DNA of 64,000 bases from Sclerotinia nivalis. Taxonomy: Eukaryota; Ascomycota; Leotiomycetes; Helotiales; Sclerotiniaceae. The stretch's first letter is position 1. Each line of letters opens with the position of its first letter. The notes beneath the pieces are model-generated. The model did not search any database, was not told where the DNA came from, and saw only the letters and a program-made list of their open reading frames with translations. This document shows, in pieces, positions 1 to 12,668 of the stretch. The position numbers and the translations under genes are program-made. The stretch is from the NCBI GenBank assembly GCA_029531795.1, contig JAPEIS010000005.1, positions 804,001 to 868,000 on the forward strand, in the 5' to 3' direction.

Positions 1-3000
1 CGCCTTGCTGGCGCCTGTTAGTTTGTTGTGGTCCCTTGGTGGATTTTACTCCGCTCAACCCACTTTGAATAGCTTTTCAAACGCACATTACTCGTTGACA
101 TGCAGATGATGATGAGGATCAACGAGGCATGGGTGAAGCCTGTAGCTCTAGATCACGTCCATACTAGTCCCTCTGAGCAGTTTTCTCAAACTGTCAAAAT
201 CTAAAATTCTCGAGTTAAGCATCAGCCAAGGAGTGGATGATGCTACGATGCATTGATGATGGAGGGGTAAGGGAAGCAAGGTCACTCATCCTAGATAGGC
301 CAGTTGGGTGCAGCACATGCCACCAGGTGTTCACTGCCGTCCCGTTGTACTATCCCCAACTTGCAAACATGGGTACTTCTGCAACATGTTTACATTGTAT
401 ATGACAACAGTATTAAAGGTACATGGGAATATGTCACTCCCCATGCTATACCACTCGGGGAGGCAGAGCTCGTACTTCCGTACCCAGATTCAAACGATGT
501 TTGGTAACGTAGAAAATGCCAGAGCTCATCTAGAATTTTTATGGCGGGTCATCCCGTTATCTAAAGGGGAAGAGTGGAAGCGTATAGGTTTTAAATGATA
601 GTATGAAATTGCTCTGTTAATCTTTGATCAATTCGGCCATATGATGGGAATAAATGAACATAGATGCAGTGGTATAAGATATCGAGGCTTATGATAGTAT
701 GACATAAAGGAGTAAAGCTAGCAGAGTAGATAACGCAGCCATATTGAGGCTATATCTATTTTCATACGGGAAATACGAACTCGAGCCTCGACTACCCGTT
801 AGAAACAGAATAATACTGTACGAGCGAAATGATCACATATTGACTAATGAGTTGCAACACTAGTACGTACAAATAGTACGTACCTAGGTAGTTATGGAGT
901 GGCTAATGATATCCATCCAAGACAATAGGCAGACCGGAGGATTCTTCGAGACACCACGGATAATTCGACATCAAATAAAAGTAACAATCTATTTGTTCAA
1001 TTTGTTTTAACCTTCTCCACACTCTTCACGCGCGTGAACTCACGGACTCGGCCTCGACCATAGTGTCCACTATTCTTAGCATTTTAGATTTGTAGTCAGC
1101 ATATTAGAATTAAGGTCACCAAGCTCACCAAGGTATTCCGACCCCGCTCGTCAGTGTCTCACTTTGTCTCTCTGTGCCGAAAAATCTACCCACGGCCCTG
1201 TCTGCCAAAATAGTAATGTTATTTGTGATACGGACTTTCAGCGAGTCATCTCATATTTCTCGCTTTCTTCTAATCCGCTAATCCGCTAATCCATTAATCA
1301 ATGATGTATTAGAATTAGACTCGGAATCCATGACTGATGGGGAATAAATTCATATCAAGGCGGCAAAAGCGTGAATTAAGAAGAATAACATAAATTTTGA
1401 GCTTCGTATCGGTTTTTGGTAGTGAACAAACTGGGGTATCGTATTAACTATCTACTACAAACAGAGAAGACGTTGAGCAATATATCAAGCATGCTCAGGA
1501 TATTTGTTCCTCCGAGACAAACGAAGCGTCGGGAGAATCGACTCTTACATCTACTGGAGGCTCGGACAATGATCCGATACAGTACCTCACATATAGACAG
1601 GATCAGGAATTTCTTGGCTGACCTAAGCTAGCTATGGGTAATATCCAGATCAAAATTGCATAAAGTTAAATGGGGGGGAAGAACGACATGGAAAATAACT
1701 TAACTAGCTACAACCTTGAAATTGATGAATGGTTACCACAACACATGATGTGAGAGTTTTGAGTAGTGATAGCTTCGCCACGAGCCCTTTTCCCGGATGT
1801 GTCAAAGTATTCGATGGCTGATGTTTCTTATTTTCTTAGATGGTCATCCTCAGCTCGTGATAGTTCTGAATTTTCTGTAATTTTCTCTCAACGTAGGTTT
1901 GCAAATGTTTTGTTTTGATTTGATGTTTGTTTGTAGTGTTCGGCTCTATGAGACGATGACCATCCCTCCACCACAATGCCCCTCTTTACAGACGCGAAAA
2001 AAGGTGAAGGATTCACCATGCTCATCATTTCATGCCGTGACACCCTGGTCTATCTATGGCTTTAGGTCGAACTACGGCCACCTTTTGGCGGTTGCATTTG
2101 AAGTGACAGTCTTAGAAAAATTAGAGTCGTGGAGGTTGATCAAATATCAACAACCGAAACGCCTCGTTGTTGAGTCTTCCCTGTAGAAACACTGGAGAAG
2201 AACATGAAGCTTCGGATCATATTCGCTAATGTTGATGAAAGTGTGGAAGGCGTCTTTAAGAAGGCTAAGATTTCCCAAAACAGGCGCCTGCAGCGGCCGA
2301 TGTGTTTTCGTTATAAAATAACCCTGGTCGACCACAATTGCGCAAATGACAGGCCAAATAGCAGGCACTGAGCGAGATAACTGGTCTGATTTGTAAAGGC
2401 AATTTTATCAAGCATAAAAGCAGGCAATATTATAGGTTGTAGACAGGCATCTTGTTCCTCTACTTTTCGCAGGTACATTTGCACTTAGTTCTTATCCTTA
2501 TACCTAGATGATTCTATTCGAGTCAACGATCCATATAAAAGGCAAAGACAGGAATTGAAAAAATTTGGCTATGGACAATTTGAACCACATGAATTGGAGT
2601 CGAATCCTATCACAAGTTAGTTTACTAGTAAGCCATTGACCACTCAAGCTCTTAACAAATATGATATCACACCTATGAAAAAATGATACAGATTTCTCTT
2701 TGCTTCCCTCTGTCAAGTACCATATCAGACAGATGCTGATGTATCTATGTACTACCATACGCATTTCCCGTTCCGTTCTTCCACTACTTTTCTAGGTATC
2801 TTGAACCTATGCAGACCCTGAGCATTTCTAAACCACCCCTACATCCTATACCTAGGCAATCCACCTAGCGCACACCACCACCACAAAGATTCATTCTCCC
2901 ACAATCCACAATGCCCACCACACGCGCTTGAGATCCTATTTTAATTATTTTAAATCCTTACAGTCTTACATATCGAGTTAGCCGGTATACCATTTGGATT

Positions 3001-4594
3001 CATTTCATCAATTTCCCCTCCGTTGTTACAAAAAGTGGCGCCCGGCAAGCGTTACTGAACCGAGTGTCATTCAACAACTGATGAAGGGGAAAAATCGACT
3101 AGCAAGCTTAGATAGCCGGACGGACTAGACCACTATTTATTACTCTGTTCGAAAATACTCGAAATACATTATTCGGAGTATTATTGTTTATGAAATTCTC
3201 CCGCGCTTTTTCTTGACTTCCCAAAACAATCATCCAACAAACCTTCTACCCACCCCACCCAGTAAAATACCCAGAATGTACAAGTACACCCAAAAGCTTA
3301 ATAGACCCAGGCCAGTTCTGGTACTAAATGGCTCGATTGATTGCCATCATATCATATTCATGGAATGGCTCAAACGGCTCAAATGGCACAGAGGCGCACA
3401 TTTGCTCAATGCTCGCAGAACAAGCGCTGCTATTTGTCTCCAGATTTTGATCCACTCTTCCATCTCGATCCCTGATTCCCTGATGCGCCCGTCCCAGTCT
3501 TCCTAATAATTGCTAACGCTTAACTTGCCATGTAGCAGAAGACAAGGACAGAGGAAAAAATATAACTGCTCGGGTCCAGCCGTGTGGTCGTCTTGTTGGT
3601 TCAGTCCTATATAGACCTCGTCCAGACCCCAATCCACCTTCGAAGCAGTATGACATCTCATCGTCTTTCTCTTCTATCGTGGTAGTGTGTCCTTCTTGTT
3701 TCAAGGGAACTGGCTCCTCGCAACTGTATATTTATCCAATTGAACTCAGGTACATCAGGATGACAGTCGTTTGGTGATCTCTTCGTCTCTATTGTCCTTC
3801 GTTGGTTGCTTGAATATATATATATTGGCAGGTTTCTTGGGAAAAGTTTTTTGTATTTTGATCTTTGGAAGCAAACAAAATAAAGAACTACCTGGTAATA
3901 CATACATACATACAAACCCTTTACCACTTTTCGAGGATTTTCATGGCTGGATTCCAGTGAAATCACTTTTCCTCCCAAAGAAAGAAGATTTTCTACCTTA
4001 ATTTTTCTGAGATACGAAGAATTATTTCTACCTGACGGGCAAACACATCCAACCCAAGCTCACTCCTTCGTTGACGACCTCTCCATTTTTGCGCATCACC
4101 ACCACCACCACAAACTGCCCTCGAGACCCCTCCTTACACGTCCTCCCTCCACGGCATATATCGGCATCATTTGACCAACATCGAAGACATCGGCCCAATC
4201 TTGTCTCCATACCTTGCATTCCGCCCTCTTTGAAGAAGCCGAGAAAATCGATGGAATCCTATCATACATGTGTTGCGAGTCTTCTATAAAATTCTTCATT
4301 ATCTCAAGCCGGTTCATAATCGCTCACTTCCACAAACCTTTTTTCGACCTCTTTAATCACTATTCTAAAAGACGTCCCTTCCCCAGTTGTCTTGCTTGAA
4401 ACACTATACGAGTCTTACACGCCAAATTCGGTTTGCCACTTCTCACGCCTATACCTCGCAAAATACTACACCCGCTCAAGTCATCCCGTGTGACGTTGAT
4501 TTTTACCTCACTTGACCTCCGTGGACCGTGTCTAAAGAGAGCTCCTTATACTCCTCAACTTTATACCCTACTACCTTAATCTTGAGTAGCAAAA
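1..4594. other. Left intergenic region, no supported gene
   Basis: I find no convincing gene here. Open frames are short, overlap each other in several frames, often begin at non-ATG codons and show no family signature. A 57-codon open stretch without a start is listed separately at 1448-1621. The last 500 bases (about 4030-4590) are C/T-rich and look like the promoter and leader of the glycosyltransferase that follows. A TAGGTA/CCTAGG-type motif, recurrent across this window, occurs near 880-895 and 2840-2870. Confidence 0.6.
1448..1621 (+). other. Startless 57-codon open frame, possible exon or relic
   Basis: Between a TAA just before 1448 and a TGA at 1619-1621 there is an open frame of 57 codons. 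It reads LSTTNREDVEQYIKHAQDI and continues as a Ser/Thr/Glu/Asp-rich stretch, a composition more protein-like than neighbouring frames. It has no ATG, and I could not find splice sites joining it to another exon. It may be a remnant exon, part of an unresolved gene, or chance. I do not recognise it. Confidence 0.15.
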
Positions 4595-6373
4595 ATGGCT
4601 TTACCTAGTCTAGATATATGGCAGTGGGCCTTCTTAATATTGTGGTAAGTTTATAGAATTCTTCCAGAGTCGCCCGCCCCACTGCTATTTCTATTCCTGC
4701 GCCACAAAATGTGTGAACTAATTGAGGGTACAAACAGGCTCCATCGTTACGCCCGATTCATCGTCAATACAATCAGTCATTGGGTTTACAGAACAGTGCC
4801 AATACCTTCCAATCCTTCTTTCACATCCAAAGACGTGAGCGTCATAATACCAACGATTCATAACAATTTCGATGAGTTGAGAGATTCTCTGCAGAGTATA
4901 CTCGCATGTCAGCCAGCCGAGCTTATTCTTGTCACGACAGCCGACAAATATCAAAAGTTACAGTACTTCTCCAAGTCCTTGGAAGCCAACAATGTCAGTG
5001 TGTACTTTGCACCAATCGCAAACAAACGAATTCAAGTATGCGAGGTTATTCCTAAAGTGAAGACGCGCATCTTGGTTATGGCAGACGATGATGTCACGTG
5101 GCCAAGAACAATACTACCCTGGTTACTTGCACCTTTCGAGAATGCAAAGATTGGTGGTGTTGGGCCATGTCAACGAGTCAAGCGAGTACGCGAGGGTACC
5201 TTTGCCGAGCGTGCGTTCAATTGGCTTGGAGCTGCTTATATTGAAAGACGCAACTTTGAAATTTCGGCAACTCATGGTATTGATGGTGGAACATCCTGCA
5301 TGTCTGGGCGAACTTGTGCATTCAGGTCCGAGATTCTGCAAAGTCCTCTTTTCTTGGATGGATTCAAGACAGAAAGATGGGGTCAATATCAACTCAATGC
5401 AGATGATGATAACTTTGTCACGAGATGGCTTGTCGCAAATCAATGGTCGACATGGATTCAATACAACCGAGAGTGCGAGATTGAAACGACCCTGGAGAAT
5501 AATTTTAAATACTTGTATCAATGCTCGAGATGGGCTCGCAGCAATTGGAGAAGTAACTATACCAGTTTAGTCACCGAGAGACATGTTTGGCAGTAAGTCG
5601 GAACACTTTCCGGTCACGAGCAGAATGTTTTGCTGATCATGTATGTGTGTAGTCAACAACCGTGGTGTGTGTATGCTTTGCATATTGCCACTTTTACCTC
5701 CCTGTCCTTCGCCTTTGATCCTCTCATCATCTTCCTTTCATTCAAGGCTACTGCATCTTGGTCTCCGCACCATCAAATGATTGCAGTAATTGCTCAATTG
5801 GTATTCATGCTTATAACAAAGGTTGTGAAGTTGATCGGCCTCTTCATTCGAGAACCAAAAGATATTGGATTTCTTCCGGTCTCCATTCTCTTTGGATACT
5901 TTCACGGATGGATAAAACTCTATGCACTGCTGACACTTCGGATGGTAAGCTAAGACCCCCGCTCTCACATGTTCTCCCATTTGGGATTTTCATTTCAATT
6001 TTAGATGCTAATAATCCTGGTACAGACTTCGTGGGGTAGCCGTGCAGACGGAGACGCCAATGATAGCCACCGTATGTGTCCTCGAGCGCGTCGCAGCGAA
6101 AGCATCGCACTTCCACCCGGCAACCACCCCGGTCTCGTCCGCTACAAAGACGAAGTGCAAGTGGGAGCACCCGAAACATTCGAGAACTCACATCACACCT
6201 GCTGTTCCGAAAAGTCTAGCTGCGCACTTGTACCGGAGCCTGACCTTTACCCCCACTTGGATGATGTATACGACGAATTTTTCGTCGAGGAGAGCAATCT
6301 CGACTCAGCTTCCGGCGCCTCTTACGATCCAAATGATTCCCATGATGATGATGATGTCTTTCTTTCTCATTAA
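4595..6373 (+). CDS. GT2-family processive glycosyltransferase (surface-growth GT2 type)
   Basis: Four exons: 4595-4644, 4738-5592, 5653-5944 and 6005-6373, giving 521 residues. Phases agree at every junction, and the first splice joins a split Trp codon to LHRYAR. The protein has an N-terminal membrane helix (about residues 10-30), then a GT-A type domain opening at KDVSVIIPT. ADDD lies at about 132-135, a second ADDD at about 238-241 and QCSRW at about 278-282; the last is the Q/RxxRW signature of processive synthases. Two or three membrane segments follow (exon 3), then TSWGSR and an acidic cytosolic tail. The family resembles hyaluronan/chitin-synthase-like GT2 enzymes; fungal relatives are reported to be needed for hyphal growth on solid surfaces and for plant infection. 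The polymer made is unknown. It probably sits in the plasma membrane. Confidence 0.85.
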
Positions 6374-9300
6374 TTTCTTGATGAGGCAGTTGTAGAAAAG
6401 GAACCCCTGAGACGCTAGTGCAGCATTGTCCCGGGGTGATCGCCTTTCTACTGTTTGTCATTTACATGCGTTGTCTATTGTTTCAACGTATCTTCGAATT
6501 TCCGGCCGGGCGTACGCGCGCGTGCATTCAGCATATTGATGATTGAAAAGATTACCTGGGTTATTGGTTCACACGCAAGATATATTTGCGCATTTTCTCG
6601 AAGTTTTATCTCTCATTTCCTTTTCCTGAGAAGAGATGAGAAGGCATAGTAGTTGCTTTAGGATATATATTATATAAGTTGCTTTAGGTTGTCGATGTAC
6701 ATACCCACATCTTACACCTCAAATTTGTTTATTCTTTTTTTTTTATACTTTTTCATTTATGTGTCTTCATTCTCATTCTGAATTTGATATATCTCTTCAT
6801 TTTTCATTTATTTACTAGGATGGAAAAAAGGTCTCCAAAAGTGTCGGACTGGCGGGCTTTACGGACGGCCTCGAAAAAGAAAAAAATCCTTTCGGGTATC
6901 TTGATTTCATTTCATTTCATTCTCTTTTCCTTATCACCTAATTATCAGGATGGATAAATTGGAACAAGGAAGACTCTATACAGAGGTCCACAGTCAAAGG
7001 GGAAATAGGTTCTATGAGAAAACAATTTTATGGTCACGGAAGCGAAGGCATCATCACAGTGATCCGATTTGATCTGATTTAACCAAAACCATGTAGAATA
7101 GAAAGATAATTTCAATGGCATATGGATGAGATGGGATGATCTGTATGGGAGATTAGAGGCCGCAGGCATGTATGTGGTTTGGATATTCAATATCAATTAT
7201 CGTTCGTTTCTCCCACCTTGACATTAACTGGAACTGAAGATGAGATGCGTGTGACCCCCAAAATCATCAGCGACCCATATATCTTGGCACATTTTCATTC
7301 ATACCCCTTCCGCGCCCTATAAAAAATCGCTCAAACATTGCAAGAGGACCAAACGTTTCATACGTACATGAGGACCCTGTGTGGGAAATCTTTGGTAAAG
7401 AATCGCTATTGGGAAAGCCCATCTTCGGCGTGACCGATCAACAATGCCAGGTGCTAGAGTCTGCCGAATGCGGCCAGAAAGAAAATTAAAGCAAAGCAGC
7501 GTAAGATGAAACGGTTAGATAATGAATGAGGCAGGTTTGAAATGCTAGCTATGTGTAACGCATATGCATGTATGTATGCACTTCTACCTACATATGCTTA
7601 AATGACATTGACATGTTTCTTGGCATTGGCATGTCTAATCGGATGTTACCCAGTGGTGGAGATATGTTTCGTTCGATCTAGGTTGTTTTGGGTTTTGAAA
7701 GATTCATAAATAGAGGTAGGATGTCGAATTAGGAAGAGATGGTGTGCAGTGTAAATTTAGAATTACGGTTTTGAGAAACTTTGAAAAAAAAAGGGAAAAA
7801 AAAGGTGGAAAGATATCAACACCAGAGCCAGATTGAACAGACAGGTGTTCATCATTGACGAGTGTAGATAGATGCGTGTATGTATATGCATATGCAATGT
7901 ATGAACAGGGGATGGGTAGTGCGTTAGAAGAACGTGAAAGGATTTGTGATTTGTGTGGGAGGAAAGGCACTGGGGTATTGAGTGATTACCCAGGTATTTA
8001 TGTGGCCTTTTATTATGTTCTGGGCCGAGGTGGATATGAGTGATGAAGAAACCAGGTAGATATCTCCAAGCATACGGGTATGCATGTCGTGGGATTTGTT
8101 TGTAGCTAATAGCACTTACCCCTTGCCTTAATGCGTCGAGTAAATGCACCAAATAGACGAAGAAACAAGAATTTGAATTAATTGGGGCCATATCTGAATC
8201 CACGATTCTTACATCTTCCATTTTACACGGTATATGCGGAAGTGTGTGAGCCAAACCGGAACGATGAGGGCGTCCGGGAATACACGGAAAATGGGGAAAA
8301 GAAGAAGGATCTTGCGTTGCAATCGGCAAATCTCTCATGCAATTACATACATTACATCCGAATGAAACTCGGCATTTGAATACCCTTTTCGTCAGTGGAT
8401 GATGTTTTCCCAGAAGATCGGATGTTCGTTGCCAAGAAGGATATTTATCAGGGCCGGGACCGAAGTAAATGAATACATAAATGAGGCAGGCGATTGCCCC
8501 ATTTTGATTGTGGGGCTAAGTTGTGCTTCGAGCAAGTCAATTTGACTATATTGTGATATGAATCATATGATGGGTGCAGCGAGATTTCGCTGTGAGTTAT
8601 GCTCAAACTATAGTAATATCGGAAAGTAGGTAAGTGGAGTCGGGGGAGAGCGCAAGGGAGCGATGTTCAGGCTATTTCCAAACTCAGCTGGTGTAGATAG
8701 GTAATGTTCAAACCTCGTACGAATAATGAGTGACGAGGATCTAAAAATGGAAAATCGAATCACCATTTGAACCACTCAGGTTTTTGTTTAAGTTTTGCTA
8801 TTTCAAGCATTTGATTGATACAGAACATAAAATAGAAATATCACATTCACACGTTGGCTTTGCTGAGTCCAGAACTGGAAAGCATTGGGTCCAATATGAC
8901 GAAAACACGACGGATGATGCGCGATTATGGAGATGATTGGAGAAGGTGGGGGGACGGGGGCACACTCCGTTTTTTTGCCAAATGTGGGTTGCACAAAGTA
9001 TGAGGTTTTCATACATCATATCAACGACGAGGGTGTGTGGGTAAGGATTAGACACGCGAAGTTGGATGTACAAACAAGAAGAGGCTGTTTGAGAAAGTTG
9101 AGAACTGTCAAAGTCCTATGTGACAAGCTTAAATCGGATGGACCTGCATCAATGGCGTCTAGGTGTTACCTGTGCTTCCTAGGAGAAAACAACTTCGATA
9201 TTTGTCATTAAAGATATTCCAATCATTTGAAGCCATTTATCGCATTAGGAAGTAAGAGCGGCCTGTGGAGACAATATACACTTTCTGGTGTGCTATGCAT

Positions 9301-10487
9301 ACCTGGTAAATCACAACTGTTGGTGACGAAGAGATGATTTTACCGTGGTTCATCTGGCCTGATATACCTGCTCAGTCGATAAGGGCTCTGTGGGGATTAT
9401 CGAATGGGGAAGGAAGCTGTGCAGAAAAGTACTTTGGCAAGGTCCTCTTCGCTGATAATGAGGCATACATTCTAAGAATGCAGTTATAATGAAGCATGAT
9501 GTTATACCATGAAGGATGGTAACACAATGATTTCATGGTTCCGGGGGCATATTAAACTCTCAAGACCGTTTTTAGACGCGGCGGGGTATTGTAGATAATA
9601 AACTAGACGGGGATTAAGTAATTGGGCCGACTTCAAGTAGGTGCCGAGGAAAAAGCTCTTCGAATCACCCACTAGTTCGAATTGAATATCATGGTACGCG
9701 TATCAATTGGGCCTTGTTCATATGAATTGATCGTTGAAATCAGCAGAATATACGAGGTCTTCGATGCTTTGACTTAAGTCAATTGGAAAGACAAGACCTA
9801 CTAAGAGAGCCATACGGCTCTTCGGTCAATGAAATACAATTTCCAGCCGATTAACTGCAATTTTGCCGATCCACGGCTTTGTGATTAAATTTTGGGTTGG
9901 TAAAAACCATGATTTCATTTCTTATCGCGCCTTTCTCGGTCAATGGTTAAAATCGAGACTCCAATCACCCTAGTTGATATCTGTATCTTGGCCGTCAATA
10001 GCGTCCTGTTTCTAATCCATGCGTAGTAAAAGATGGATGCGCATGGAATCTCAGTCATAGTTCTTGAATCATATCGTGCAGGAAGAAGGAAAATCTCGAT
10101 CCATAATCAGAATCTAGGAAGTCGTCATTGCCCAATGCAACTTTGGAAGATCAAGTATGAGTAGGGTTAGAGGACATGTTTTTATCCCGATTCAAGCACA
10201 GAGTATGGTACATCGTAATAAAGTGCTTACAGCTGTGTTCTGTTATAATACAGGTAACAGGAGATACAGGGCGGAAGGGCTGCCTTCAAGCTTTCTCCAT
10301 CAAATGCAAGGTGTGATACCTTTAAAGTACTGCACCACGTGGCCTGAATCAACCCCACGCAGCAATGCATGAAATGCCGACATGCACTCATATAAGGGTC
10401 CATTCGAGGTACTCTGTTTGCAGGCTGTGGCAGATCGGATCGCACTTCCGTAGTTCCCCGGCACGTTCGAAGGACGCGCGTAGCGTA
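6374..10487. other. Intergenic region, no supported gene
   Basis: This 4.1 kb AT-rich stretch separates the GT2 gene from the minus-strand Clp1-like gene. The longest frame, 191 codons on the minus strand at 7763-8338, is rich in His, Pro and Phe. It overlaps other frames, has no recognisable domain and ends in a low-complexity Phe-rich run, so I do not call it. Poly-A/T runs and homopolymer patches occur near 6730 and 7780-7805. No tRNA-like T-loop was found. Confidence 0.55.
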
Positions 10488-11664
10488 TTAGCCTTCGCTT
10501 TCTACCCGTCCCGCTAGAAACAAAATGTTCTCCTTCATGGCTAATGTGACTTCCCCTTGGCCAGTATAAACATAGGCGATTGTGTCGATCCATGCTTTGG
10601 GGCTGGGTAAAGGAAGATCAATGGAATCGCCCTTCCGAATATGCCCTGATAGCATCAAAGCCGCCAAAACCGGGAGATAATGTAAAGCATACTCTATATC
10701 TGAATGCGTTGTTAGTCATGATGTGCATGCATCTGCTCGCGAGATACTTACGGATTGGCACTGCCACCTGATTGGTATTGGTCTGCGGTCTGAAGTGAGA
10801 GTGTACGGTCTCGACTTGCTTTAGAATAGGAATCTGCTGCAAAGACAATCGACGAAGCCTGCTGGATCTTCTTAAAATTGTTGAGCCACCTGCGTAATCT
10901 TGATTTGGACGAGGTACTGGTAGGCTGTCTCGTAATTCTCGAATGTCAAATTGTCTTTGTATCAAGAAGGGCTTGCGTTCAACTTCTTTGGGTAGTACCC
11001 TGGCACGTATTGTCACCTGATCCGACGATCTAGTGGACTTATGGCCATCTTGTTCTTCTATGACCACTAAGCTTGGTCGCCGTAGACTGACAGCATTGAC
11101 AAAAGCATCGGCGGTAACAATATTTCCAAAATAAGCGTGACCCCAAGTTTGTAAGCGGTCATGGGTATACTGGAATGGAACACGATGCGTTGGAGTGGAG
11201 GATGCTGAAGTTTCGGAATGGCACCTGGCATTAGAAATGCTAATAGCGGACGCCCCTTTTGAACCAGCAGTGTCGAGTTGAGTTTCAGATTTTTGTAGCT
11301 GTTCATGGGTGAGTCGAATTTGAGGAACAATCTGTGAACTGGGCGCCGTTCTGGATGAAGATGCATTGCCTGAGGATGTTGTGCCTACTGCCAAGGTCAC
11401 CATTGTAGAATGTCTCCTGGGTATATCCTGCACTTGGGTTAAGCAACCACGCCACGACCACGCGTCAGCTTTCCACCCCTTTGGTATCTGGTATTGTGAG
11501 GCATAAGCTCGTGCTGCCACTAGGCTGGGGCTCGGGAGTTGTGCGAGCGGGGAAATAGATCCAGAGGCTTGGGATGGAACCCTACGCTCACACTTTTGCG
11601 CAGATTGGGAGTGCATTTCTAGATGCTGCAACTTCTTATTCCGCGGACGAAAGATCTCCGGCAT
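10488..11664 (-). CDS. Clp1-like protein with BTB-like C-terminal region
   Basis: Two exons on the minus strand, 11664-10752 and 10699-10488, with a 52-base intron (10700-10751) that begins GTAAGT and carries CTAAC near its 3' end. The product is 374 residues. The ATG at 11664 is used because the open frame further upstream begins only at TTG. The N-terminal third is Ser/Gln-rich and probably disordered. The middle contains a block with TADAFVNAVSLRR and ERKPFLI. The spliced C-terminus has a long helix, PKAWIDTIAYVYTGQGEV and a final helix, a pattern like BTB/POZ-type folds. The blocks and length recall the basidiomycete Clp1 family of sexual-development regulators, but that assignment is from memory and tentative. 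The last exon would be missed if the frame were read straight through. Confidence 0.6.
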
Positions 11665-12668
11665 AGTGAGAAGGACTAGCTTAGGGCAATTAGAAGGGAT
11701 ACAAAAGAAGAAAAACAAAAGCTTAGCTTATAAAGACCAAGAATATTCGAGTAAATAAACGACAAGTTCAAATGTCAGATAGTGATGATGGTGGTTCAAT
11801 TTTGTGCGGTCAAATAATATTGACTCAATTGATGGAGGAAGTTCAGAAAGCATCTCAAAAGGCTAGGTTCGTGAAAGAACCTGAATATTATATGATCCAG
11901 CAGAGAAAAGTATATATGAAGTGATATACCCATACTGACCTTGGTTGTATGAGATGTCTGCTACTCATGTTCAAAGGAGACGAGTTGCAGATTGTCTGAA
12001 TTATCCCATCCCTTACTTGATTCCCCTCATTCAACTTCGTAACATTAAAGCCGTTCATAGCCATAGAGACAAATCTGCCTCATGAAATATGTGAGTTCCC
12101 ACGGGAGCCCGAGACTTTCAAAGCTGGATGGCCACAGGTTTTGGATAGAAACTCCGTTGAACCAAGCCTCGGATGTGTGTCTCAATTACACACGACATGA
12201 TAGGCCGGGTGTGGTCTGAAACGTACATTTGCCGGTGGGCGCAAAGGAGCCGGCCATCAGAAAGATTGATAATATGCGGAAGAAAGGAAGTGTTTCGGGA
12301 ATCCATAAGACATCTTGTAGGAGGAGAAAGAATCAGAGAGCTTGGAGTGCGGGAGATCAAAACGAATCAAAACTTTCAGTCGTGCCAACCTCCTCAAAAA
12401 TATAAAGTATGTATTCTTCACCAATTTTGAAATGTATCTCAATCACTAGAAGATATTAATGACAGATATAAAGAAGAAATTTGTTCAATGGAACGTGAAG
12501 TGTGAAATGGTGAGGTTGGTGAGGTTGGTGAACCGAGCGGCGGGGCTGCCGGAACTAAACATCACATCGTTGGCTTCATCAAAAATCATAGCACAATTCT
12601 TGACCTTCTCATCCAATTGATTCTGCAAGCACAGCTTTGCCGGTATGTCGCGGGCAGCTGAGGCAGCT
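11665..12668. promoter_or_regulatory. Divergent intergenic region between Clp1-like gene and GWT1
   Basis: About 1 kb separates the two divergently transcribed start codons, so it should hold both promoters. Short frames within it overlap on both strands and are not called. Just upstream of GWT1, near 12505-12535, the short unit GGTGAGGTTGGTGA is partly repeated. No defined regulatory element could be assigned. Confidence 0.4.

Noticed and set aside
7763..8338. 191-codon open frame on the minus strand
   Set aside because: His/Pro/Phe-rich composition, other frames open over the same DNA, a low-complexity end (FFPFFFQSF) and no domain; most likely chance.
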